From NCBI GenBank assembly GCA_013365365.1, contig JABVXU010000359.1, forward strand, positions 1 to 56,812: a stretch of 56,812 bases of DNA, read 5' to 3'. The position numbers and the translations under genes are program-made. The notes under the pieces are model-generated. The model ran no database searches. It had not been told where the DNA came from and worked only from the letters and a program-made list of their open reading frames with translations. How positions within the stretch are numbered: the first letter of the stretch is position 1; each line of letters opens with the position of its first letter. Origin of the DNA: Cruorifilaria tuberocauda. Its lineage: Eukaryota; Nematoda; Chromadorea; Rhabditida; Onchocercidae. Positions 27,301-38,000 of this stretch are shown here, piece by piece.

Positions 27301-30300
27301 TCACCTTTATATCCTCCGTTTATATCAATAGTAAAAACGAAGTTCCTTCACAAGTGATGATACTTTAAATTAAGATCTCACGAATTTTTTTCTTTTAAAA
27401 CTAAATTAATTGATTAAATATAGCACTAATAACAATTACGCGTTGTAAATTGAAGATTCAGATTTTTAAATTCGAAATTTCCAATAAAAATCTGAATTTT
27501 AATATCTAAATTTTGAATCAAGAGCCTTAAAGTCTTTACTGGATGCTTTTTTATTTTTTAAAAAATTTTTTTGCTGATTTTTCCAAAATAATTAAAATGC
27601 AGTGGATTCGACAATCAATGAGAACTACTCTATTGCACATTCGATGCCTTACTGCCGCAATCAATCGTCTGAGACAATTCTTCTTGCATCAGCGATACAA
27701 AATAATAATACCAACATTAGTCATGATAAGATACAACAGCAGAACGGTGGTGCAACAGTCAGTGTAGTAGCTGGAATCTCATCATTAAATCTTGTCAAGG
27801 TCTGTTTGCATTACTACTTTTAAGTTAAAAGAAAAAATTTTCTCATCATCTATGTTTTTTGAAAAGATTGTGGAGGGAAAGTTATAATCAATTGGCAGTA
27901 AATCAGCTAATCATTCCTCTTTAATTAAGTTTCTTTAAGGAACAGTGTAATATTTGAAAGATTTTATAACTATCTCCGAATCGTAAAATACATTTCTTTC
28001 ATTCATGTTCATTGATAAGCTTTTTTGACTTCTTAATAAGATCCAGTAAAAGATTTCATTCTCTTTGAGCTTATATTTTTTGTTTTTTTGATTTATTTTA
28101 TTGTAATGCATCCATAGGTAAACGCTATGTAATTACATTTGAGAAATTAAAACAGAGGAAAAACAGATGTCTATGTGCAGATGTTAGCATTTATTGCAGA
28201 AATCCCCATCATCACATCAAGTGTATGGTTCGAATACTTCTTCTGGTAGTCGTCACAGCTCAGGAATACACGTTACACCTTCACCGAGCGACTCCGGTAT
28301 TGTCGATTACGAGGTTTATTGCAATTATCATTCCACAATTTTATCTCATTTATGTAATTTAATTATACATAGAGAAAATGAACTCATCAATTCTGAACAG
28401 TAAACTGATGGATCATATACAAAAAATTGCAATATATTATGCTTGATTCAAAGGATTTTGTAAATATGGTTATTTCAGTGAAACTTAGAATTAGTATTTA
28501 GATTTTTAAAACGTAATTTCATTCCTCCAAAACGAAATTCTCACCTTTCTGCATACAAAACCTTCGGAGATTCCTTCTAATATTCGAGAAATAATGCTTT
28601 TAAAAAACCATTTGCTGGATGAAAGCTGTAAATTCATCTTTAATCAATTGAATTTATGTAGTGTTACTAGCAAATATCATGTTTTCTCTTTTATTATTAT
28701 CTGTATCAAGGAAAAACTTTCTTCTGGGATACTGATTACTCTCCATAAATTCCTAACTTGAATTAGTTGTTGTCATTCTGAATCACATTAAATTTATATT
28801 CATATTTTTATGACAGTTTTTATTTTGATTTTGAAATTGGAATTTGCTGCTCTTCTCCTTTGTGAAATTGCATACCGTAAAATTGTATTTGTAAAAATTA
28901 TTGAATACTTTAATGCAAACTTGATATTAAATTGACATGAAGAGGAGAGAGTTTGCTTAGATAAGCAGGAACTAGTTCGAAGTAGTTAATCAGTGATGAA
29001 TGAATAATTTGACTTAAAGTATAATGCCTTTTCAGACAATCATTCGAGATAAAGAGAACGAATTGACCAACATACGAGCAACGATGGAACAGAATGAAGA
29101 AGTTGTAGTGAAAGTTTATATGGAAAAGGAACGACTTTGGAAAGAGCAACTTGCTGATCTCAAACAAAAGTTGCAGGTGATTTTTCCTGATATCGATAAG
29201 TTGAAGATAAGTTTTTATAGATAATTTATGAAGGAAATAGATCAATTTTGTTATTTACATATCTGTATTTTCATTTCAACAAAAGTCAATAAAAGATTTT
29301 TTTACATTGTAATTATTGTCATTAAAGTGAGGGTTTAGGCTAGCCAACAAGGAGAGAATGCGCTGCGACAACAAATTCAACGGTGTAACGACGAGAGAGA
29401 ACAATTCCGAGTTACAATACAGAATCTTACCAGTGATAAGCAGGGGTTACAACGCAAGGTTATTAGTCCTTCTTCTTGTATTGTTCTTGTTTTTTAGAAA
29501 GCTTTAAGGGATTTAAAAGAAATGTAAAAACTAAATTTTACATAATTTATGATGATGTGATGCTTGAGATTTAATTGTGCACTATTTCTGTAATGATTAA
29601 TATAACAAGGACTAATATTGAAAAAATGAATTTTAAAATTTAATGAAAACCAAAAAATTAAATCGAAATGAAAAAAATTCATTGAAGTGTATTTTGTAGT
29701 GTTTGCAAATAGAACGTGAATTGTTTCAACTGCGTGAATGTTTCGATGAACTCATTCGAAATCGTGATGAAACTATCTGTGGTCCATGTCGCAAACGTAT
29801 TAATACTAACAACAGTGTTGCTGACAAACGTATTCGACCTCCCTTGCCAACTCCACGATATTCCAAGGTTCTTAAATGTGTATTATGCGAATGCGAATAA
29901 CTTATCATGCTCCCTTTGATAATAAATTCACCAGAAGCAAAGCTAGCAAATCCAAATTCCAATGCTTTTCATACTTATTTTATTGTTTTTTCTCCAATTT
30001 TAAATTACTTTCGAAATAAAAAACGAAACCTGAATTTTGATATTATTATAATAGTGAATAATGTTCAGGAATCGTCGTCAGAACGTGAATTACGTAGTGA
30101 AGTTGAAGAGTTGAGAGACGAAGTATCAACTTTGCGTGATACACTCAATGAGCAAATTGGTCTCTTTGCCGATGAAAGAAAACGCTGGGAAGAGGAACGA
30201 ATTAAGGTGCTTATTTTTTAGTTTTTGTCATCGTTCTCCTTGAACGTTGATACTTCTCCTTGATAATCTGAAAATAAGAAAATTTCATAAATTATACAAT

Positions 30301-30658
30301 CGAAATTTCGTTGTGGAAGTGGCAAAGGACGAAAAAATTGTTAAATACTTTTTCTATGAAAGTAATAATAGCTGCGGGAACATTTCATGAGGGAAGTTAT
30401 AATTTTAGGACTTATTACGATATAAATTGATTGAAAATCTCAATATAAATTGGATTAATATAATTTGTGAAATAATCACGAAATTTTTGAGTTTCAAATT
30501 TGCAGATCCTTAAGTACAGTAACTTACCATCAGATCGACTAGGACTCTTGTCAACGAATGATTCACCGTCAGTGGGCATAAATTCTCAACTATCTAGGGA
30601 TATGAAAATTCTAACCGATGGTAAATCCTACATTGTTAGCCATGATCGCCTAATTTGA
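12354..30658 (+). CDS. Coiled-coil protein, LZTS/N4BP3 (Fezzin)-like; 16 exons, start not found
   Basis: Exons that join in phase: 12354-12464, 12788-13374, 15581-15677, 16330-16451, 24219-24370, 24517-24587, 25772-25914, 26311-26427, 26766-26887, 27603-27799, 28200-28313, 29036-29176, 29339-29458, 29700-29867, 30069-30206 and 30506-30658 (TGA 30656-30658). They total 2553 bases, 850 residues. Residues 1-610 are Ser/Asn/Gln-rich and probably disordered, with motifs such as GSADGYHGDCSSINSLHS and, at the end, TPSPSDSGIVDYE. Residues 612-800 are a long coiled coil (IIRDKENELTNIRATMEQNE, VYMEKERLWKEQLADLKQKL, EVEELRDEVSTLRDTLNEQI) with a CGPC motif near 725-728. The order, a Ser-rich tail with an SDSG motif and then a helix with MEQNE, VYMEKERLW and LKQKLQ-ASQ, resembles my recollection of the LZTS/N4BP3 (Fezzin) family, whose members scaffold at the cell cortex or synapse. 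That assignment comes from memory of the family pattern. The first exon (12354) is the least certain. If it is wrong, ATG 12842 inside the second exon is a possible start after trans-splicing at 12787. A 7.8 kb intron separates 16451 from 24219. Confidence 0.75.
13853..13886. repeat. Short tandem repeat, AAATTC unit
   Basis: About five copies of the hexamer AAATTC lie in the first large intron of the coiled-coil gene, the last with a G change. Read forward it would encode Asn-Ser repeats, but no splice sites support coding use. Confidence 0.75.
16281..16319. repeat. Perfect 20-base direct duplication
   Basis: TTTTTGGTTTAATGTAAAA occurs twice with a 20-base period, ending about 10 bases before the acceptor of the exon at 16330. 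It supplies part of the pyrimidine and branch region of that intron. Confidence 0.8.
16452..24218 (+). other. Long intron (7.8 kb) of the coiled-coil gene
   Basis: The bounding exons join in phase 2 (AA|T, Asn). I found no additional exon inside that fits the phase. Content is AT-rich with short simple runs, for example an AAAT run near 20618-20632. A 9-base ATGATATTT at 18236-18244 sits between a good acceptor and GTAAGT, but inclusion after the upstream exon would create a stop. Confidence 0.55.
24715..24966 (+). other. GC-richer island in an intron of the coiled-coil gene
   Basis: Between the exons ending at 24587 and starting at 25772, the stretch from about 24765 to 24860 is clearly richer in G and C (CGCGACGG, CACCGCGAGG) than the intron around it. 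The plus strand stays open for 83 codons, but no convincing acceptor and donor frame it, and skipping it keeps the gene in frame. It could be an optional exon, a regulatory segment or inserted DNA. Confidence 0.35.
25420..25453. repeat. Short direct duplication in intron
   Basis: AGAGGTAAAGCAT occurs twice, 20 bases apart, in the intron before the exon at 25772. It looks like a small local duplication with no evident role. Confidence 0.6.
26932..26973. repeat. Short direct duplication in intron
   Basis: CAGATTAACTTAAGATTG occurs twice with a 24-base period, just after the exon ending at 26887. It looks like a local duplication with no evident role. Confidence 0.7.
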
Positions 30659-30802
30659 TAGACTTTAGGTACGAATTTTCTTTTTACTCATCATATTGTT
30701 ATAAGTTATTGTAATCTTTATCCTTGGTGTGCCATTTATTTCATTGATTTTCAATATCTATTTCTTCTTAACTAAGATAGCTTTCAAAAAGATGCTTATT
30801 TC

Positions 30803-30808
30803 AATAAA
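30803..30808 (+). promoter_or_regulatory. Possible poly(A) signal of the coiled-coil gene
   Basis: A canonical AATAAA lies about 145 bases after the TGA at 30656-30658. Such hexamers are common by chance in AT-rich DNA, so only its position supports it. Confidence 0.35.
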
Positions 30809-33800
30809 ACTATTATCTTCTATCTGTGGATTTAAATTTGCGATCATTTCTGTATAATCACAAGAGTTCCCAAGTAGTTCTTTTTGGCATATCAAAGTTA
30901 TTGAATTCATTGGTTTGGAAAAAAGTGCTTATCTAATTTACTGCATTTTCTCATGGCGTTTTACATTCCGAACAAACAATCCAGATATTTCTGATACCAT
31001 CGGATCATTTAAATCTGAAGTAAAAGCAATGACTTTCAAGTAACACACTGAATTTGCTTGATTACTCGCTATAGAATCTTATTTCAAATTTTTGAAATGA
31101 ATAATTATCTACCAAAGATAGTTTGATGTAATTCTAATGATGTAATCCATTTAAATGAAAATAATCAAAATTTCGGACAGAATTTTGTAGCAAGATTATC
31201 AAAGATTTGAATAAAATTGCAAAAAATTTGGATGAAATCTTCTGGTGCAAAGTATTAAATTGATATTTAATAATTACATGATAATAGACTGGTTCTTCTG
31301 ATTGAAATAATTACTTGGATAATGCAAATATCATTGATGTAAATGTCCAGCATTCGTAATCATCAAAATCTTCATTTGTCTGATAGTGATAGCGGGCACT
31401 ATCATTTTTCAATTTTTGTTGTTCATTTACTTAGATAATTAATTGATGTTCCAGTGTTTTCAGCATTGTAACCATTTTAATATGGATATTTTGTAAAGAA
31501 TTTTCCGAGAATTTTTTGGTTAAATAGTTATTGTAATTAAAGCTAAACAGGAAAGAAAAAAAAGAAAGGAATGGACAAAGTCGTAGTGATCCTGATTTAT
31601 GATGCCGGGAATCATTTTCGATTAAATGTGAACAATAAATCGGACCCATGATAGACAAAATAGTTTAAAAATTACAAAAAGTGTAATAAAGATTTGGGGC
31701 ATTAAAAAGAAATTCTGTGGAACTAAGATTCCATCAAGCTGATCTGATAGAAACCATTCACAATAGGATTTAAAGAAACAGGAATTGAATGGTTTTATTG
31801 ACATGACATGAAAAGAAAAAATATCCTTATACTGATATCACTGCATTTACATTTCATATAATTTATATAATGAATAACAAGAAAGAAGCAATAACAGATA
31901 GGCATCTTAATACTTTATGGAATTGAACATTTTTCTTAGTGCTTTATTACTTCTAAACTCACATATTAAGACGATGAATTACTAAGCAGCAATCAGCTAA
32001 ATATATATGCTTTGATCACAGATAGGACAATAGAGTTGAAATACAATTATTTTTTAGAATGAATTAAAATTAAATACTATCAAAATGCTTCCTGAAATAA
32101 TAATCTGAGAAAATATTCTAATCGGATTTATCCTTCCAAATTAAAAATCGGAGGAAGAATGGAAAAATCATGAAAAGCTCTTTTCAACAATGAGCTCTGA
32201 TTTGTCTTCCGCAAGGGTCTCAAGCGATATCCACGGAGTGGAACAAGTTTTTTCACCATACTTTCCTCTCTCAGTATTTGTATTTCAAGTTCGCTCTATA
32301 GTTCATTCGTTCGTTCTTAATCGCTTTCTCAAATCATATTTTTAAATTCAAACAACTAAACATCCAATCGTTACTTTTATCCCATTTTTTTGCCAAATAA
32401 AGCTTTTTTCTTCATGAAATATGAATATTTATTACTAAAATAATTAATTATTCACATTCAAATTGCTTATTTATTATTAACAAAACTATTTAATCAATAT
32501 TTTATGCGCAAAAATATCAATTTGTCATACTGTTTAAACCATTCAGCTTTTAATAGAAATGAAAAGTTAAGATTAATTTAAAATATTTGAAGACCATGGA
32601 TATAAAATTAATAGTTAAATATTCTTAATTAGAATTTATTCACCATCATTCCTAGAAAATTTTTTATCTATAATTTTATAGACACACCTTTTAGGCAATT
32701 CTGATATATACATTTAATTCCAATAATTTTTCCCTTATATGGCGTTCATTTTAATCGCAGAAAATTAATTTTAATCATTTTAATTAACGTAAGGCAATCT
32801 AGTTTGACGTGTTTATTTACCATAAATTACAGGAACTGGATGGTCATCCTATTGTAAATGACCTTCTCCTATGGTCTCTTTGAACGTCTTTTTACAAACC
32901 GCAATACACAGACGTTCGGAAGTATTAAACGTGTTATTGCGAGTAATGACAGCTATCTCTTATTCTCCGTCACAATGGAAAACGAATTGTCCATTTTCCA
33001 GTTTTTTAGACAAAAACATTTTTGTTTAGGATTTCCATTTCCTTTTTTACCACTAATCATTTATCGTCACCTTTTTTTCTTTCTCAAATATCTCATATCT
33101 ACACATTCATCAGTGATTGTATTAACCATCATAATTCAACTAAAAGAAAAAATTAATCTAGGAATAAAGAATAATTCAACTCTGGAAAAGTCTCATAATT
33201 TGGTTGAAATTTAGATAAATTTTCAGTTGCTCAGGTCAAATTCCTTGTTTTACTTATCATCGATTATCTAAACTTTAAAATTAATTATAATTTTATAATT
33301 GAAAACTATCATTTCAAACAACTAATGAATTATATATTCTTTTGATTGGAAAATTTTAAATGGTTTAATGATATGTATATTTGTGTGTAATAATTTAAAC
33401 GAAAATACGGATATCATAAAATGATAAGAAAAATTAATAATTATCATTTTCAATGATATTTCACTGATAAAAAAGAACCGTTGTTAATGAATGATCCAAT
33501 AATTTAATTTGTCTACTTATTAACGTTCCACATTCTTACATATTTCATTCATTGTCATTAACAATTTTCTCTTTTCCAAACTACCATACTCTTCGCTAAT
33601 TTTTCTGATATTTTTACAGTTTCATTTAATACAATCTTTTTTTGCAATATCATTTTCCTATAAATTAAAAAAAGAAAATTGTAAAGAGCACAAAAATAGT
33701 GGAGAAAGAAAGAGAAAAAAGTAACTTTTACGCTGTTGTTTAAGTTAATTGTTGGACCGGAAAGCAAATCTATCGCAAATATATTCGATTTTATTTAAAT

Positions 33801-34847
33801 TAATTTTTGCTCAAAAAACTTCACAGTCCACTTTTCGTCCTCTCCCCGCTGTCACGCCCTTTACTGTAACAAGAAAGATTTATTATAATAGTTGTTTGCT
33901 TGTAAAATAACAATCTTCAGGTATTATCGTGCCAGTGAGAAGCAGTTCTTGCTATTATTAATTTTTCATTTTCAATTTTTGAGAAATTACGTATTCATTT
34001 TTGTACTTTTTAAATCCTTTGAAGGTATTTTTTCAATACTTAGAATTTTTCTATCCATTTTACATATTGCTGCGTAGAGAAATCTGATAGTTAACTGTTG
34101 AAAATGAAAAGTAAAGGTAAATATAAATTTTACTTTGATTATTTTAGAGAAATATTAAGTGCTGCTTAAGGAAATTTTCATAACATTGATCTGAAGTGAG
34201 AAAATGATTTATTCATTTAATTTCATCTAATTATACCCAAAGGATATTTCACGACTAACAGTAAAGTAGTGGCGGATATAACGATTTATTGAAAATCCTT
34301 CATTACCTTTCTGATCAATCCAATCCAACCCAATTCTTCCATTCATTCGAAACATATCTAATTTTTTACTGCACTTCAAAGCTTATACATACCATAATTT
34401 CACTTTAATTTTGCAAAAATATGATGAATTCAACGCAAATTTCAAACTAATTTAAAAACTGATATATATATGTGAATTCGAATTGAGAAGACGAAAATTT
34501 GATTTCGTTTTATTCAAAACTACATAACAGTCTAACTTGTTATGGAAACATTGAAAGTGTTGCAGAAGTTTCTAGAGGTTAATCTGAAAAGTTTTGAAAA
34601 TGAATCGATGATTTATTTTTGGTGCAGATTAAAGAGAGATTTTATTTCCTGCAATATTTCAACTTAAAAATTATAATCGACAGATTTCATTGAATTGCTG
34701 TTTTGAAAAAGACTTTCTTCGAATATGCAATTTGAAAATGTATTACTTGTAATATCATAAAGCATGAATGCACAGCACAATACTTTTAAATATTTTATTG
34801 TAAGCTAAAATAGTTCAGTATTAGATCGGATCTGATTTTCATCGTTC
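30809..34847. other. AT-rich intergenic region, one possible alternative exon
   Basis: No confident gene is seen. One short stretch stands out: after the acceptor AAATTACAG at 32832, GAACTGGATGGTCATCC reads ELDGHPIVNDLLLWSL and then TGA at 32881-32883. It could serve as an alternative last exon of the upstream gene, because the exon ending at 30206 leaves in phase 0. A longer frame overlapping it on the plus strand (32858-33214) is Phe/Ile-rich and probably chance. The rest shows only short AT-rich frames. Confidence 0.5.
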
Positions 34848-34896
34848 TTCTCTCTCTCTATCTCTCTCTCTCTCTCTTTCTCTTCTTTCCCTCTCA
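34848..34896. repeat. (CT)n tract upstream of the BPI-family gene
   Basis: A nearly pure pyrimidine run of CT repeats lies about 140-190 bases before the first exon (35033). Such tracts can act in promoters, or this may simply be a microsatellite. Confidence 0.8.
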
Positions 34897-35023
34897 CAAT
34901 TTTTCTTTTTTCAGTATTATATAACTATTTCGATTTATTACAGTTATTTTGTTACAATATAGTATTCTTCTATTGTGCGAACCAAAATTTCTTTTGTTTT
35001 TTCGTACTGTAAATATTTGTTTA

Positions 35024-35033
35024 CAATTTCAGA
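35024..35033 (+). promoter_or_regulatory. Probable leader splice acceptor of the BPI-family gene
   Basis: TTACAATTTCAG ends at 35032, 22 bases before ATG 35055. The pyrimidine-rich context with no obvious upstream exon fits spliced-leader trans-splicing, which nematodes commonly use. An upstream 5' untranslated exon is the alternative. Confidence 0.5.
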
Positions 35034-35054
35034 GTGTGTCCTCAAGTTTTCTGC

Positions 35055-38000
35055 ATGTTTCCACGCAGCGGAATACATGTATGTTACATTGAATATTTTT
35101 CATTAATTAAGATAAAATTAATATTTTCACCAAAGAATAATCTGAATTTTACATTTCAAATTTGAAACAAAATATTAATTTCAAAAATACCAAATTCTTA
35201 TTAAATGCTAACTATAAGGAAATGTAATGAAAAGTGTTAGCTTCACGATATTAATAATAAACAATTGAATGACAGTTTACCTATTTCTGAAAAATGAGAA
35301 CAAAATGAATTATAAAATCAGCAAATTTTGAAATAGCAAGATCTTGGCGTAATATGAATTATTATTGTTGTTGGCTCTAATCAACCATAAATAAATAAAT
35401 TTTTTGGGAATAATAGAAATTGCAAGAATTTTGTGAAGCATGTTGGATATTTCAAGATTCACATTAGAAATAAATTTTGATTCCGTCATGTCACATGACT
35501 TCAGCAAAAAAAAATATGTAATTATACATCAATAATAGCTTGAATTGACCGGTTTTTTACTTAAAACCGGATAGATCTCACCGAATTTATCCATTTTTGT
35601 ATTAGAAATTACATTAGCTATATGTGAATTAAAAATTTTTCTTAGATTTTATTCACTTTTCAATCATTTTAATTTTTTCCTGTAACATTTCTCTTCATGA
35701 AAAAAAGGAAAAAACTAATTAATGAAGTTAAACAGGAATATATTGAAAATATATGAGAATGTAAAATAATTAAAAGTGCAAAAAAAGTCATGAAAAATAA
35801 TTATCACAAACAATGTCCTCTTCATTTATCAAGCTTGTTCTCATCGAACAAAAAACGTTTTCCTGTCTTTTTGACTATTTTTTTCGCTCTTGTCTTCGAA
35901 GGTAGCCAACCAGTTCTTTTACTTTTTAATGATTATTTAATCTAATTGCAAGGAACTACTTCATCGAATGATAGCTAAAAAAGCAAAATCTCAAGTAAAC
36001 AGCGAAAATAAAAAAAATTAGCAATGAGATTGATTTAGATGTTTTGGAATAGATTTAAGTATTAAACTTAATTCAATACTTCTAATTCTATTCGATATAT
36101 AATGTTAAGTATCAACCCAGGCAACATTATATTGCAAGTTTGTTCAGGAAAAAATATGCAAATTAAAAGACCAATTAAAAATTAACAATTTATTAAAAGT
36201 AAATCAAAGTTATATGTTTATTAGTTCAGCTTTTTTTTAATATAAAAAAAACTAATTTTCGATAATATGAAGTTATATTGAAGTTAATATGCTAACAAGC
36301 TAATACATTACAAATGTCATGGCCTTTTTACAACAAAAAAATTCCAATTTGAGAAAGCTAAAATATTCTTATGTTTGCTGCTTCTTTGTATAGAAGGAAA
36401 TTGATCAACAATCCGATCAACAATCTGAGCTTTTTTTCAATTTCGGGAAAACTGATGAAACGTTACAATATGAGAGATGTGATTAAAATAGCATAATCAG
36501 GCGTAAATTAACTCATCTTTCTTACTCGACCATTTGGATTAAGCTTAACAAAAATTTTCACATTTAAAGGAGCGACAAAAATACTTTTATTTTCTATTCG
36601 AATAATTTTAATTCGAGAAGATTGAAAAAAATGTTGTAAAAGGAATAGAATTGATAAGATGAAGCATAGATTATAGATTATTGTCACTTACCATTAAATA
36701 ACTAACTTTTATTGTCATAAATGTTCAATATGCTAATTAGCAAATTTTATTTTTGTCCTATCATTAAGATCTCTCTCAATTTCAGCTATTTGCTCCTTTC
36801 CTTCTGTTTCTGGAAATTCTCATTTTGGAGTATTGCGGAGCAAATGGTAATGAAGTCGAAATACCATCCATATTCGACAGCAACATGGACATGCTTAGAG
36901 ATAGTGATATTATCAGTAGAGAAATTCAAAAGCGTGCTAGCGGCTTAGTAAGACAACCGATTGCTTCCAATTTTCACGTACGACCACAGACTGCTTTTGT
37001 TCATAATCAAGCCATTTCCGGGAAGATTGCTCGACAAGCGTGAGTTTTTCAGCGTATCATCAAAGTTTCTTTTTTTGTTAAATTATGCACTGGAAGACGA
37101 ACATTTATTTCATTTTGAGCATGAAAAAGAGCAAATTTTAATTTAAGTCCAAATATAAAAATTAATAAAGCCTACTTGATAACTTATTGCTTTAAATAAT
37201 TACATTTGGGAATAATTTCTGATAATTTATTAAGAGAATATTAAAATTTTAAAGATTTCAATAGACAGTATTCAATTTAAAATAATAAAAGCAGTTTCAT
37301 CATGGTTTCAAATTAAAGCTAATTCAAATAAAGAAAGGAAAAAATGAATCACATAAAATCTTGAAAATTTTTATTGAAAAATAGAAAATAAACTTGCTGG
37401 CATTATTCATTAGTGAACAGCAAACCGATTACTTTATACATTCACCTTAAACTTGTCACTAAAATTTATTTTTACACCTTTTGTTTCTTCTTGGCAGAAT
37501 TTCAAACCAAAAAAAGTAAAAAAAAAGTTTTAGAAGTAAAATAATACTTATTTCAATAAAAAAATACATATGTATGAAGCATTTTTTAGTAATTTTGTGA
37601 TCTATTCAAACTATCTTTTGAAAGTTAACAATCGTTCACATTGTAGTTATATTATTTTCAGGATAGGAGGTTACTACTATGGTAATTCTAGGAAAGGTAG
37701 TAAAGCAGGTGTGGTAGCAGATTTTAACCCTATTCTTCTTCGTGGGTATCGTGGATATCCGGGCATTAAAATTCGTATCAATCAGCGTGCTTTCCAGTAC
37801 GCAAGTACATTAGCAGGTCAAATTCTGAATCGTGAAATCATACGTTTTCAAATACCGAATATAAAACAAAAAATTGACGAGGTACTTTCTTTTACTTCCA
37901 AAAATCCTTTCGTTAAATTCACATAACAGCAATCAAAATAACAGTATTAATTTAAATATAAATGCATTTGAAGTGATCACTTTACTGAAGTAACTTCAGA

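Noticed and set aside
29726..29962. A minus-strand frame and a second plus-strand frame over the exon 29700-29867
   Set aside because: Both are shadows of the coiled-coil exon, whose reading frame is fixed by its neighbours.
32858..33214. A 118-codon plus-strand open frame
   Set aside because: It is Phe/Ile/Leu-rich, typical of AT-rich DNA read by chance, with no known motif and no supporting splice or start context.
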